Below the pieces are notes generated by a model, which worked only from the letters and a program-made list of their open reading frames with translations, searched no databases and had not been told where the DNA came from. DNA of 64,000 nucleotides from positions 124,001 through 188,000 of the forward strand of contig NZ_SEWW01000001.1 in assembly GCF_011090385.1 (NCBI RefSeq). The letters run 5' to 3'. Below, piece by piece: positions 25,053-34,194 of this stretch; the stretch's first letter is position 1, and every line of letters starts with the position of its first letter. This DNA is from Aquirufa beregesia. GTDB taxonomy: Bacteria; Bacteroidota; Bacteroidia; Cytophagales; Spirosomataceae. A program made the position numbers and the translations under genes.

Positions 25053-26486
25053 TTAGGGAAAAAAACGTTCGTGAAAATTGACTAAAAAAAGTTCATGAGT
25101 GGCCCGCGTGATGGCCGTATATAGCCAACGGATGTATTCAGCGTCTATTTGCTCTTCTTTAAGATATCCCTGATCCACAAAAACAGCTTTCCATTGTCCA
25201 CCTTGAGATTTGTGGCAAGTCAATGCGTAAGCAAATTTAACTTGAAGAGCATTTAGAAATGGATCTTTTCGAATGGCCTCCATTCTTTCTTTTTTTTTGG
25301 TTATATGGGCATAATCTTCGCAAACAGAATCATATAGTTTTTTATTGGCTTCTTTTCCTAAAGCAGATTCTGCCGAATGAAGCGTATCCAACAATATTTT
25401 GGCCTCTACCTCAGGATGATCTTCGTAATCACATAATCGTACACTTACATTCAGAAATCGAAAACCATGCATGTCCTCTTGTTTCTTGATTTTCATTACT
25501 TCCACAAAATCCCCATTGGCTAAGAACCCCGCTGGAGAATCTTCATCTAACCAATGGTAATTATTTCGAACAATCATCAATAAATCACCACTGCTAATTT
25601 CATCTTCTTGATACAAAATACATCTCCGAACAAATTCATTATACTGCACAGCACTTTTATTGGATCTCGTAAGTAAGATGGTTTCTTCTTTTCCGAATTT
25701 CCGGTAGGCATATTGCATTCCATCTTCCACTTTTTCACCAGACATTTTGAAAAAGTCTTTGAATGACTTGGTATTAAATTGAATTTGATGGGATGATTGA
25801 TTCAATAATTCTCGAAGATTAGTGGCATTGTATAGAATTCCAGAATGTATGTCTTGGCGCATAACATCCGTTAATTCATGGTCCATCACCTCCATATGAA
25901 ATTCACTGCTAATATATTCTTTGGAAAGGGCAGGAGAGAGGCTTTTCCCAACCGGAGGTAATTGGGCTGTATCTCCTACAAAAATCAATTTATTACCCGT
26001 ATGGCCATTTTCTGGATTTGTAAAAACGTATTCTATTAAATCAGTCAATAAACTATTCGTACCAAAATCAGATTCATCGGTTATCATAGAAGCTTCATCC
26101 ACGATGAAGACGGTGTTGGTGGCATAGTTGTTCATTCGTTGAAACACCAAAGCACCCGAGTTGGGATTACTGACTTGTCGGTAGATTTTTTTGTGGATCG
26201 TGAATGCCTTTTTCTTCGCATAATTAGCCATAACCTTAGCTGCTCGACCAGTAGGTGCTAGTAATTGAGTTTTATAACCAAAGCTAGCTAAAATTTTAAT
26301 GAGGGTAGAAATGACCGTTGTTTTTCCAGTTCCGGCATAACCCTTGATGATAAAAGTGAGAGCTCCCCATTCATCTTTATTTACAATAAAATCATTCAAT
26401 TTCTGAAATAAAGCCGTTTGAGAGGGTGTAGGCTCAAAGGGGAACTTTTGATGCAATAGAAAGGAAGGACTTTGGGAAGGATTCAT
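25053..26486 (-). CDS. RecD-like ATP-dependent DNA helicase/exonuclease
   Basis: The protein is a superfamily 1 helicase. Visible motifs are Walker A GYAGTGKTT, motif Ia LLAPTGRAAKVM, Walker B FIVDEASMI, motif III FVGDTAQLPPVG and motif V/VI YALTCHKSQGGQWKAVFVD followed by RWLYTAITRA, the UvrD_C_2 domain. At 477 residues it is a compact RecD/Pif1-like type. It is the last gene of a minus-strand run with alaS, pabB and an aminotransferase class IV gene. The role is DNA repair or recombination, inferred from the family. Confidence 0.9.
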   Translation of the reverse strand: MNPSQSPSFLLHQKFPFEPTPSQTALFQKLNDFIVNKDEWGALTFIIKGYAGTGKTTVISTLIKILASFGYKTQLLAPTGRAAKVMANYAKKKAFTIHKKIYRQVSNPNSGALVFQRMNNYATNTVFIVDEASMITDESDFGTNSLLTDLIEYVFTNPENGHTGNKLIFVGDTAQLPPVGKSLSPALSKEYISSEFHMEVMDHELTDVMRQDIHSGILYNATNLRELLNQSSHQIQFNTKSFKDFFKMSGEKVEDGMQYAYRKFGKEETILLTRSNKSAVQYNEFVRRCILYQEDEISSGDLLMIVRNNYHWLDEDSPAGFLANGDFVEVMKIKKQEDMHGFRFLNVSVRLCDYEDHPEVEAKILLDTLHSAESALGKEANKKLYDSVCEDYAHITKKKERMEAIRKDPFLNALQVKFAYALTCHKSQGGQWKAVFVDQGYLKEEQIDAEYIRWLYTAITRATHELFLVNFHERFFP

Positions 26487-26505
26487 GTCTTAAAGAAGAC
26501 ACAAT

Positions 26506-27105
26506 TTACACAATTGAATCGGGAAGCAAAAGTGCGTTCTCATCTGAAAGTGGCCTAAATACATTGATGAGGCAGATATGACTGTAATCTTTTAACTCCG
26601 TTTCCAAAATATCCCTTTCTTCCAACACTTGTTCATCTAATAATCTTCTTCGGGTAGTTCCCCAATGGAGAGGCTCTTTAGGGGTATACCATTTATTGTC
26701 TTTTTTAAACGCTAAATTGGCTATGCTAGAATCTTGCAGCTTTCCTTGTTTGGAAAAGATAATATCATCAGCTTCTGGATGCTCAGCTATTTTCTTTAAG
26801 ATATGGGATCTATCTGCAAACTTAAAAGGGTATTCGAAATCACCTGTATTGACAATAGCCAGCTTATTGATGTTTTTCGATTGATAGGGAATGAATTCAT
26901 GGAAATCCCATTCAGTGCGGTATACCAATCTAGCTCGATAACTCCCATGCTGAGGGATATCCAAGCTAGCAAAATAATCGCGGATGTTTAAAACAGGAGA
27001 TGTTGGAAAGTAATTTTGAAAGGCATCATTGATTCTTTTTTGATGATAATCTAGATGAAGTGTTTCGCCATTCACAACATGAACGGTCTCTAAAAAAGTG
27101 GGCAT
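26506..27105 (-). CDS. Class IV aminotransferase-fold protein, probable 4-amino-4-deoxychorismate lyase
   Basis: The 199-residue protein has a class IV PLP fold. The lysine in FKFADRSHILKK is the likely Schiff base, DDIIFSKQGKLQDSSIANL matches the family strand that precedes the cofactor phosphate site, and LHWGTTRRRLL matches the later Thr/Arg segment. It lies 2 bp after pabB in the same operon, which supports the lyase step that makes p-aminobenzoate for folate. It is shorter than E. coli PabC (269 residues), so it is a minimal form. Another branched-chain aminotransferase-like role is less likely. Confidence 0.82.
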   Translation of the reverse strand: MPTFLETVHVVNGETLHLDYHQKRINDAFQNYFPTSPVLNIRDYFASLDIPQHGSYRARLVYRTEWDFHEFIPYQSKNINKLAIVNTGDFEYPFKFADRSHILKKIAEHPEADDIIFSKQGKLQDSSIANLAFKKDNKWYTPKEPLHWGTTRRRLLDEQVLEERDILETELKDYSHICLINVFRPLSDENALLLPDSIV

Positions 27106-27107
27106 TT

Positions 27108-28082
27108 TTAAATAGGTAGATAAATTTTTTGAATTAATTCCAAATACTCTTTTTCAGGATCTGAGAACACGGTAATTCCGCCCCCACTTTTAAAAACTAG
27201 CTTTTGGTTAATTTGTTCTATAAATCTAATTAAAACTCCTGAATCTAAGGATGTTCCATCAAATTTACCCATTATTCCTGTGTAAAATCCTCGGTCATAC
27301 CCCTCTGCTTTTTCAATAATATCCATCGTAGCTACTTTGGGTGCCCCTGTAATGGATCCCGCAGGTAACATGGCTTTTAAAATACTGCCAAATCTATTTT
27401 TTAAATGTGGCATCAATTCTCCAGAAATCAAGGATGACATTTGCCACAAATCTTGACTGTGAGTCTTTACCTCTTCAATGTATTGATATTTTTCAACTTG
27501 TATTGGGTAAGCGACACGACTGATGTCATTGCGTATTAAATCAACGATAGTAGCATGTTCTGCTTGTTCTTTAGCATCAATACGTAAATCTTCGGGATGG
27601 TTTTTTTCATTGATCGCTAAGGTGCCTTTCATGGGAAAAGCTTGTATTTTATTGTTTTCAATATGAATAAATGGTTCGGGAGAGAATACCACTACTTGGT
27701 CTTGAATAAGTAATTTGTATTTAGCCTTGGCATGACGATAAATATCCTCTAAACGTAGATTCGTTTGGATAGGGGTAGGAGAGGTTAAATTCACCAAGAA
27801 AGAATCGCCTCGCTTTAATCCTGCTTGAACTTGGTAAAATTTAGCTAGGTACTCTTTATAGCTTAATGGGAATTTCTCAAATTGAATTTCTTCTTGAAAG
27901 CTGGGGCTTTGGTAACTATTGAATTCCAATGAAATGCCCCAGTGTTTTGCCTCTTCTTCACTTCCCCACCAAACTTTTTCCCCTTTGTAATCACAAATAA
28001 ATACAAAAGGGCGTCCCTCCATACCCCATTGATCCATGCCTACAGCAGCTTGATCTAAGGAGATAAAAGGGATGTCCTTCAT
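27108..28082 (-). CDS. pabB: Aminodeoxychorismate synthase component I
   Basis: PabB uses chorismate and ammonia to make 4-amino-4-deoxychorismate. The chorismate-binding domain is clear: GDSFLVNLTSPTPI, FSPEPFI, FPMKGTLAI, IVDLIRNDISRVA, GSITGAPKVATMDIIEKAEG and GFYTGIMGKFDG. At 324 residues it lacks much of the N-terminal domain of the 450-residue E. coli enzyme, as is common in Bacteroidota. It sits directly before the aminodeoxychorismate lyase-like gene (2 bp) and 6 bp after alaS. Confidence 0.92.
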   Translation of the reverse strand: MKDIPFISLDQAAVGMDQWGMEGRPFVFICDYKGEKVWWGSEEEAKHWGISLEFNSYQSPSFQEEIQFEKFPLSYKEYLAKFYQVQAGLKRGDSFLVNLTSPTPIQTNLRLEDIYRHAKAKYKLLIQDQVVVFSPEPFIHIENNKIQAFPMKGTLAINEKNHPEDLRIDAKEQAEHATIVDLIRNDISRVAYPIQVEKYQYIEEVKTHSQDLWQMSSLISGELMPHLKNRFGSILKAMLPAGSITGAPKVATMDIIEKAEGYDRGFYTGIMGKFDGTSLDSGVLIRFIEQINQKLVFKSGGGITVFSDPEKEYLELIQKIYLPI

Positions 28083-28088
28083 GGAATT

Positions 28089-30725
28089 TTAAATGAATTG
28101 TTGAGCCGCTTTAATTACTTGTGGTATTCCTTGAGGATTTTGTCCTCCGGCAGTAGCCAAAAATGCTTGTCCACCTCCTCCACCTTGTACTTCTTTCGCC
28201 AATTCGCGTATGATTTTACCAGCATCTAATGATTTGGCAGCTACTAATTCTTTAGAAATAGCTAAGGCTAAGCTGGCTTTTCCATCCATTTCTGCCAACA
28301 ATAAGCAAAACAAATTCTGATGTTCATTGCTCAAGTCAAAAGCTACATTTTTCAAGGCATCAGCATGAGGAACCTCTACTTGCTGGATGAGGTATAGTAA
28401 TTCTCCTTTACCCAAAATTTGTTGGGTCAACTCACCTTTTAATAGCTTAATCTCGTTGGCTTGATACTGTGCAATCGTTTTTTGCAAGCTAGAATTTTGT
28501 TCGATGAGACTAGTCACGGCTTTAATAATGTCTTTAGGCGCTTTTAAAAGCTCATTAATCTGATCTAATTGATAGGCCTGATGGCTTAATAATTCAAACG
28601 CTTTTTGGGAAGTGACCGCCTCAATTCGTCTTACCCCCGTAGCCACTGAACTTTCAGATAAGATCTTGAATAAGGCAATTTCACCAGTGGAATTGACATG
28701 CGTACCCCCACAAAGTTCAACGGAATATGTAGGGTCAAAAGTAATCACACGGACAAAATCGCCGTATTTTTCACCGAATAAAGCCATGGCTCCTTTTTCT
28801 TTCGCTTGCGCTATGGGTACATTTCTTTCTTCTACTAACGGTATATTGGCTGCAATTTTGGCATTCACCATATCTTCTATTTGCTTCAATTCTTCCTCAG
28901 TCACTTTCTGGAAATGAGAGAAATCGAATCGTAACAATTGCTCATTAACTAAACTGCCTTTTTGCGCTACGTGCTTACCAAGAATTTGTTGTAAGGCGGC
29001 TTGCATTAAGTGCGTCGAACTATGATGGCTAGTAATGGCTTTTCTACGGCTTTCATCTATTTGTGCTACTACCTCTTCCTCTTGAGCAACCTCTTCAATG
29101 CTGGCATCTGTTGTCCAATGAACAATTAAATCATTTTCCTTTTTGGTATCTGTAATTTCAATACGTTTTCCTGATTTTTTGAAAAACAAAAATCCAGAAT
29201 CACCTACTTGCCCTCCCGATTCGGCATAGAAAGGGGTACTTTCTAACACGATTTTATATTGGATTCCTGATTTATTTTGAACTTTTTGGTATTTAACTAC
29301 TCGGGTTGTCCAGGTACTATGATCATATCCAACAAAAGAAACGTCATCACTATCAAACAGGTTAACCCAATCTTCTGCACTTGCTCCCGCATCCTTTCTT
29401 GAACGGCTCTTTTGAGCATTCAATGCTTGTTGGAATCCAGGCTCATCGATATCCATGCCTTTTTCACGGGCAATTAAAGCAGTTAAATCAACTGGAAAGC
29501 CATAGGTATCATTTAGTTCAAAGACATCTTCACCAGTTAAAATGCTGGTACCTTTGGCTTGGGTATCTTCCATTAATTTATCCAATCGCACTAATCCCGT
29601 GGAGAGCGTTCTTAAAAAAGAAACTTCTTCCTCATAAATTACCTTAGCCACAAAAGCTTCTTGTGAAATGAGTTCATCAAATACCCCCTTAAATTGTTGA
29701 GCTAAAAGTGGAATCAATTCATACATAAATGGCTCCTTGAAGCCTAAATACGTATATCCATAACGCACGGCACGACGTAAAATACGACGTATGACATATC
29801 CTGCTTTGGCATTGGATGGTAATTGTCCATCTGAAATAGAAAAGGCAATGGCCCGGATATGGTCAGCAATAACACGCATGGCTATGTCGGTCCATTTATC
29901 ATGACCGTAAGCTATGCCACTTTTTTTAGCTAAATGTTGAATACTTCCTTGGAATACATCGGTATCATAATTGGATTGTTTACCCTGAATCGCCATGCAG
30001 AGACGCTCAAAACCCATACCGGTATCAACGTGTTTAGATGGGAGAGGAACCAAAGAACCATCTGCCATACGTTCAAACTGCATGAATACATTGTTCCAAA
30101 TTTCAACGACCTGAGGATGGTCGGCATTAACCAATGATTTTCCAGGAATTCGATCCACTTCATCTTGATTTCTCAGGTCTATGTGGATTTCTGAACAAGG
30201 ACCACAGGGGCCAGTCTCGCCCATTTCCCAGAAATTGTCCTTTTTATTGCCTAGAATGATTTTTTCTTCTCCGACAATAGCTTTCCAAATATCAAATGCT
30301 TCTTGATCAAAAGGAACACCATCTTTGGCATCTCCTTCAAACACGGAAACATATATACGCTCTTTAGGAAGTTGATAAACCTCGGTTAATAATTCCCATG
30401 ACCAAGCCAATGCTTCTTTTTTGAAATAATCTCCAAAAGACCAGTTGCCCAACATTTCAAACATGGTATGGTGGTAGGTATCAAAACCTACATCCTCCAA
30501 GTCATTGTGTTTTCCAGAAACACGAAGGCATTTTTGAGTATCAGCGATTCGCTTGGAAGGAGGAGTACCATTTCCCAAGAAAAAATCCTTGAATTGGGCC
30601 ATACCTGAATTATTGAATAATAAGGTAGGGTCATTTTTGGCTACCAATGGGGCAGATGGTACAATTAAATGTCCTTTCGATTGAAAAAAAGCTAAAAAAT
30701 GCTGGCGGATCTCCGTTGAAGTCAT
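28089..30725 (-). CDS. alaS: Alanine-tRNA ligase
   Basis: AlaRS charges tRNA-Ala and edits mischarged serine or glycine. The full 878-residue domain order is visible: class II core with FFQSKGHLIVPSAPLV and GNWSFGDYFKKEA, the tRNA-recognition helices, the editing domain with HHSSTH and CGGTHV, and the C-terminal glycine-rich GGGGGQAFLATAGG of the C-Ala domain. The start MTSTEIRQHFLAFFQSKGH is standard. It heads the operon with pabB, and a minus-strand -7 element lies about 64 bp upstream of the start. Confidence 0.98.
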   Translation of the reverse strand: MTSTEIRQHFLAFFQSKGHLIVPSAPLVAKNDPTLLFNNSGMAQFKDFFLGNGTPPSKRIADTQKCLRVSGKHNDLEDVGFDTYHHTMFEMLGNWSFGDYFKKEALAWSWELLTEVYQLPKERIYVSVFEGDAKDGVPFDQEAFDIWKAIVGEEKIILGNKKDNFWEMGETGPCGPCSEIHIDLRNQDEVDRIPGKSLVNADHPQVVEIWNNVFMQFERMADGSLVPLPSKHVDTGMGFERLCMAIQGKQSNYDTDVFQGSIQHLAKKSGIAYGHDKWTDIAMRVIADHIRAIAFSISDGQLPSNAKAGYVIRRILRRAVRYGYTYLGFKEPFMYELIPLLAQQFKGVFDELISQEAFVAKVIYEEEVSFLRTLSTGLVRLDKLMEDTQAKGTSILTGEDVFELNDTYGFPVDLTALIAREKGMDIDEPGFQQALNAQKSRSRKDAGASAEDWVNLFDSDDVSFVGYDHSTWTTRVVKYQKVQNKSGIQYKIVLESTPFYAESGGQVGDSGFLFFKKSGKRIEITDTKKENDLIVHWTTDASIEEVAQEEEVVAQIDESRRKAITSHHSSTHLMQAALQQILGKHVAQKGSLVNEQLLRFDFSHFQKVTEEELKQIEDMVNAKIAANIPLVEERNVPIAQAKEKGAMALFGEKYGDFVRVITFDPTYSVELCGGTHVNSTGEIALFKILSESSVATGVRRIEAVTSQKAFELLSHQAYQLDQINELLKAPKDIIKAVTSLIEQNSSLQKTIAQYQANEIKLLKGELTQQILGKGELLYLIQQVEVPHADALKNVAFDLSNEHQNLFCLLLAEMDGKASLALAISKELVAAKSLDAGKIIRELAKEVQGGGGGQAFLATAGGQNPQGIPQVIKAAQQFI

Positions 30726-30788
30726 TGGTTTAATATCGAAATTATGGGTAATTTTATTTCTTCCTGATTTTTCAAATCAAAGGAAGTG

Positions 30789-30796
30789 CAAAATTA
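30789..30796 (-). promoter_or_regulatory. alaS -7 promoter element
   Basis: CAAAATTA on the plus strand reads TAATTTTG on the minus strand, an exact TAnnTTTG match. Transcription would start near 30782, leaving a leader of about 57 nt. Confidence 0.5.
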
Positions 30797-30851
30797 CGTG
30801 ATTTTATTCGAATTCTTGATTTTGCTGTAGAACAAGGTTTTAATTTATTCG

Positions 30852-31181
30852 ATGGAACAGTATAGTAAGCAGTATTATTCAATTTCTGAGGTTGCCGAGA
30901 TTTTCAAGGTAAAAACATCTAAATTGAGGTATTGGGAAACCCAATTTCCTCATCTGATACCGAAACGTCGATCTAGTGGTATACGAAAATATACCCCGGA
31001 GGATATTCAAAAGATTAAAGTCCTCATTCAGTTGATCGATGAAAAAGGCTTAACCATTGAAGGAGCCAAGCAAGCCATCAACCATCGGGGAGAATCAAAA
31101 AATATCAATACTCCCTTAATTAATCAGTTAACTGAAATTCGACAGTTTTTACAAGGGCTACGCGAGGATTTAGGCGAATGA
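30852..31181 (+). CDS. MerR-family DNA-binding regulator (short)
   Basis: The 109-residue product has a MerR helix-turn-helix: YYSISEVAEIFKVKTSKLRY, then WETQFPHLIPKRRSSGIRKY and TPEDIQKIKVLIQLIDEKGL. The C-terminus is a short coiled coil without a ligand-binding domain or metal-binding cysteines. It lies 36 bp upstream of dprA on the same strand, an order I recall in other Bacteroidota. The target genes are unknown. Confidence 0.9.
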   Translation: MEQYSKQYYSISEVAEIFKVKTSKLRYWETQFPHLIPKRRSSGIRKYTPEDIQKIKVLIQLIDEKGLTIEGAKQAINHRGESKNINTPLINQLTEIRQFLQGLREDLGE

Positions 31182-31217
31182 TTTTTTTCTTTCGGGAAAT
31201 GTTTCATTCATATCCCC

Positions 31218-32318
31218 ATGGCGGAAGAAAAAGTATTTCAAATTGCCCTTAGTTTAGTTCCTCAAATTGGGATCGTCAATGCACGACGATTAATCTCCTA
31301 CCTAGGTTCTGCCAAAGAAGTTTTTCAATCCACTATTTCCGCAATGCAGAAAGTCCCGCATATCGGACCTATGATTGCCCAAGAAATTAAGTCAAATCAG
31401 GTTCTGAAAGATGCGGAAAAGATCTATTCTGATTGTATCAAAGAGCAAATTCAGCTATTTTTTTATTTGGATGAAGGGTATCCCGAGCGATTAAAGCAAT
31501 TGTACGATGCACCCTTATTGCTCTATTTTAAGGGGAAAGCTAATTTCCAACAGGAAAAAGTGATGGCTTTGGTAGGGACTAGAAAAGCTACGGAATATGG
31601 TCGGGATATAACCTATCAAATTGTTAAGGATTCAATCGATGATGAAGTGTTGTTTGTCAGTGGGTTAGCATATGGAATTGATATAGCCTTACATCAGGCT
31701 TGCATTGAATTGGATGTACCAACCATCGCTGTATTGGCTGGAGGCTTTCAACGAATTTATCCCTCCTTACATATTAAATATGCGCATCAAATGATGGAAA
31801 TGGGGGGTATTTTATCGGAACATCCATTTCATCAAAAACCCGACCCTCGCTTTTTTCCATTACGAAACCGAATTATAGCTGGTATGGCGGATGCGACCAT
31901 CGTCGTGGAAGCGGCAGAAAAAGGAGGAGCATTAATTACAGCTGAATATGCAAACAATTACCATCGCGATGTGTTTGCTGTTCCAGGTAATTTACAAAAA
32001 GTATTTTCAGAGGGATGTAATCGCTTGATTCTAAAAAACCTAGCTACCATATATACGGATTGGAATACCTGTAAAGAGCAGCTAAGTTGGCAATCCCATC
32101 CTGATAAAATAGTCAAAAATAAAAGCTTATTGTGGAGTCGACTGACGGAGGAGGAAAGTCAACTCTTAGCCTTATTGCACCAAGAAAAGGTATTGGCTTT
32201 GGATGAAATTGCTTGGAAATTGCAAAAAGGGGTCAATCAACTGGCAATGTTATTATTAAACTTGGAGTTTCAGGGTTTTATAAAAACATTGCCAGGCCAC
32301 CGATATGGACTAAAATGA
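31218..32318 (+). CDS. dprA: DNA-processing protein DprA
   Basis: DprA binds incoming single-stranded DNA and loads RecA during natural transformation. The N-terminal HhH-like domain (IALSLVPQIGIVNARRLISY) is followed by the Rossmann fold with ALVGTRKATEYGR, SGLAYGIDIALHQACIE, VLAGGFQRIYP, ILSEHPF and RNRIIAGMADATIVVEAAEK. A C-terminal winged-helix of about 60 residues follows. The length of 366 residues is normal. recA lies 16 kb to the right in the same window. Confidence 0.95.
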   Translation: MAEEKVFQIALSLVPQIGIVNARRLISYLGSAKEVFQSTISAMQKVPHIGPMIAQEIKSNQVLKDAEKIYSDCIKEQIQLFFYLDEGYPERLKQLYDAPLLLYFKGKANFQQEKVMALVGTRKATEYGRDITYQIVKDSIDDEVLFVSGLAYGIDIALHQACIELDVPTIAVLAGGFQRIYPSLHIKYAHQMMEMGGILSEHPFHQKPDPRFFPLRNRIIAGMADATIVVEAAEKGGALITAEYANNYHRDVFAVPGNLQKVFSEGCNRLILKNLATIYTDWNTCKEQLSWQSHPDKIVKNKSLLWSRLTEEESQLLALLHQEKVLALDEIAWKLQKGVNQLAMLLLNLEFQGFIKTLPGHRYGLK

Positions 32319-32319
32319 C

Positions 32320-32958
32320 TTATTTACGCCATTCACTAGGGTTGATTCTCCAATCTTGTAATGTCATTAATTGGGTTTCTGTCACGTGATGTAGTTTTAC
32401 CGCTTCGTCAATTAATACGTCGTAATTACTCAAAGTGATGCATGGGATTCCATGGTTTTTGAAGTTGTCTTCAGCTATTTGGAAACCATAAGTAAAGATG
32501 GCTACCATCCCTAAGACTTCGGCACCAGCTTCTTGTAAAGCCGTAGCAGCTTTTAAGGAACTACCGCCTGTGGAAATTAAATCTTCGATTAAAACCACTT
32601 TTTGGCCTTTTTCGATATGTCCTTCAATTTGATTACCCATGCCATGTTTTTTAGGCTCTGGTCGAACATAACAGAACGGAAGATCTAAATAATCGGCGAC
32701 TAAAGCGCCTTGAGCAATACCGGCAGTCGCTACTCCTGCAATAATCTCCACATCTGAAAAATAAGCTTTAACAGCAGCGGATAAACAATTTTTAATGTAA
32801 GTTCTGACTTTAGGGTAGGAAAGAGATATTCGATTATCACAATAAATTGGAGAATTCCATCCAGAAGCCCATGTAAATGGTTGATCAGGTCTTAATTGGA
32901 TAGCTTTTACGCTTAATAAGTGTTGGGCAACTTCTTGTGAAATGGTAAAATCAGGCAT
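32320..32958 (-). CDS. pyrE: Orotate phosphoribosyltransferase
   Basis: PyrE joins orotate to PRPP, giving OMP in pyrimidine synthesis. The PRPP-binding loop appears as VVLIEDLISTGGSSLKAATA, and FCYVRPEPKKHGMGNQIEG is the flexible catalytic loop. I use the ATG giving MPDFTISQEVAQHLL; an upstream TTG adds five residues. It is convergent with dprA (1 bp gap) and divergent from the Nudix gene, with -7 elements for both in the 100-bp interval. Confidence 0.95.
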   Translation of the reverse strand: MPDFTISQEVAQHLLSVKAIQLRPDQPFTWASGWNSPIYCDNRISLSYPKVRTYIKNCLSAAVKAYFSDVEIIAGVATAGIAQGALVADYLDLPFCYVRPEPKKHGMGNQIEGHIEKGQKVVLIEDLISTGGSSLKAATALQEAGAEVLGMVAIFTYGFQIAEDNFKNHGIPCITLSNYDVLIDEAVKLHHVTETQLMTLQDWRINPSEWRK

Positions 32959-32985
32959 ACGAATTTGTTTCAAAGATTATATATA

Positions 32986-32993
32986 CAAAAATA
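32986..32993 (-). promoter_or_regulatory. pyrE -7 promoter element
   Basis: CAAAAATA on the plus strand is TATTTTTG on the minus strand, matching TAnnTTTG, about 28 bp upstream of the chosen pyrE start. The short leader supports the ATG at 32958 over the TTG at 32973. Confidence 0.5.
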
Positions 32994-33025
32994 GTTTATT
33001 CAAGTTATCTTTCATTATTTAATTC

Positions 33026-33033
33026 TATTTTTG
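33026..33033 (+). promoter_or_regulatory. Nudix gene -7 promoter element
   Basis: TATTTTTG matches TAnnTTTG and lies 26 bp before the Nudix start. With the pyrE element it makes a back-to-back promoter region of under 50 bp. Confidence 0.5.
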
Positions 33034-33058
33034 CCAACTTAAATTCTGAATTCAATAC

Positions 33059-33754
33059 ATGATACTGTTTATTGACGACCGTCCGATTCGCATTTACAAG
33101 GAATCAAAAAAACATGCCATTCCTATGGGTGATGAATTTGAATTGGTGATTGATGCTCGCCTTCAGCCTGTACGTTTGGCGGATTTCAAAGGTCATACCT
33201 GTATTTTGAATTTGACTTTAGATCAAATGGAGAAACTAATTCATGGGCTTCATCAGAAATCGGGTGCTACTTTTGATTCGGTGTATATTTTAGTGCAAGA
33301 TATTAAACCTTTTAAGCAACGGATTTTTGGCATGTATCACATGCTGGAAGCTGCAGGTGGGGTGGTACTTAATCCAGAGGATAAGGTGTTGTGGATGTTG
33401 CGCTTAGGCAAATGGGATTTGCCCAAAGGGAAATTAGAAAAAGGAGAGAAATTTAAAAAGGCAGCTGTGAGGGAAGTGGAGGAAGAATGCAATGTAAAAG
33501 CTGTTTTAGAGCAAAAACTTTGTACGACCTATCATACCTATACCCATAAAAACCAACGTATTTTAAAGAAAACGAAGTGGTATTTAATGAGTTCAATTGG
33601 GGACACTAAATTGATACCACAAAAAGAGGAGAATATTGAAAAAGTAGAGTGGCTAGGATCGGCTGCGATGAATAAAGCCATGACGAATACATATAGTTCG
33701 ATACGTTATGTCATTCATCGTTTTCAATTGCTTTGTTCGTCTTCCAAATTATAA
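33059..33754 (+). CDS. Nudix hydrolase with N-terminal extension
   Basis: The Nudix box is clear at GKLEKGEKFKKAAVREVEEE, preceded by EAAGGVVLNPEDKVLWMLR and WDLPKG. The Nudix domain occupies the C-terminal half. About 95 residues precede it (MILFIDDRPIRIYKESKKHA onwards), which look like a separate alpha/beta segment that I do not recognise. Substrate cannot be told; diadenosine polyphosphate or nucleotide sugar are common for this group. Its 3' end overlaps the convergent coaD gene by 31 bp. Confidence 0.88.
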   Translation: MILFIDDRPIRIYKESKKHAIPMGDEFELVIDARLQPVRLADFKGHTCILNLTLDQMEKLIHGLHQKSGATFDSVYILVQDIKPFKQRIFGMYHMLEAAGGVVLNPEDKVLWMLRLGKWDLPKGKLEKGEKFKKAAVREVEEECNVKAVLEQKLCTTYHTYTHKNQRILKKTKWYLMSSIGDTKLIPQKEENIEKVEWLGSAAMNKAMTNTYSSIRYVIHRFQLLCSSSKL

Positions 33755-34194
33755 GGTAAATACTGGTTGATTGAGCTGCCATAGCGGTGTAAATCCCGAA
33801 TAATGGTTGAGCTTATCGGAGCTAAGTGAGGAGATGTAATTAAGAATACCGTTTCTAACTCTTCATTGATATGTCTATTTACCTGAGAAATGGAGTTTTC
33901 GTATTCAAAATCAGTGGTATTTCTTAAACCCCTGATGATAAATCTAGCCCCAACTTCCCGGGCAACAGTAGCTGTTAAATTTTGATAAGTCACCACGCGA
34001 ATGGGTTTTCCTTCAAATGTTTTTTCTATGGCTACTTTCATTTTTTCTAAAGAGAAATAGCGGGCCTTACTGGAATTGTGACCAATACCAATCACAATTT
34101 CATCAAATAGAGCTAGAGCTCTTAATACGATATCTTCATGGCCTTTGGTAAAAGGATCAAAAGAACCGGGAAAAAAAGCTGTTCTATGCTTCAT
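33724..34194 (-). CDS. coaD: Phosphopantetheine adenylyltransferase
   Basis: CoaD transfers AMP to 4'-phosphopantetheine, the fourth step of coenzyme A synthesis. The nucleotidyl-transferase motif is seen at FFPGSFDPFTKGHEDIVLRA (TxGH), along with FIIRGLRNTTDFEYE and ISSTIIRDLHRYG. The 156 residues are standard. It overlaps the upstream DUF3822 gene by 11 bp, implying translational coupling, and the convergent Nudix gene by 31 bp. Confidence 0.96.
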   Translation of the reverse strand: MKHRTAFFPGSFDPFTKGHEDIVLRALALFDEIVIGIGHNSSKARYFSLEKMKVAIEKTFEGKPIRVVTYQNLTATVAREVGARFIIRGLRNTTDFEYENSISQVNRHINEELETVFLITSPHLAPISSTIIRDLHRYGSSINQYLPYNLEDEQSN

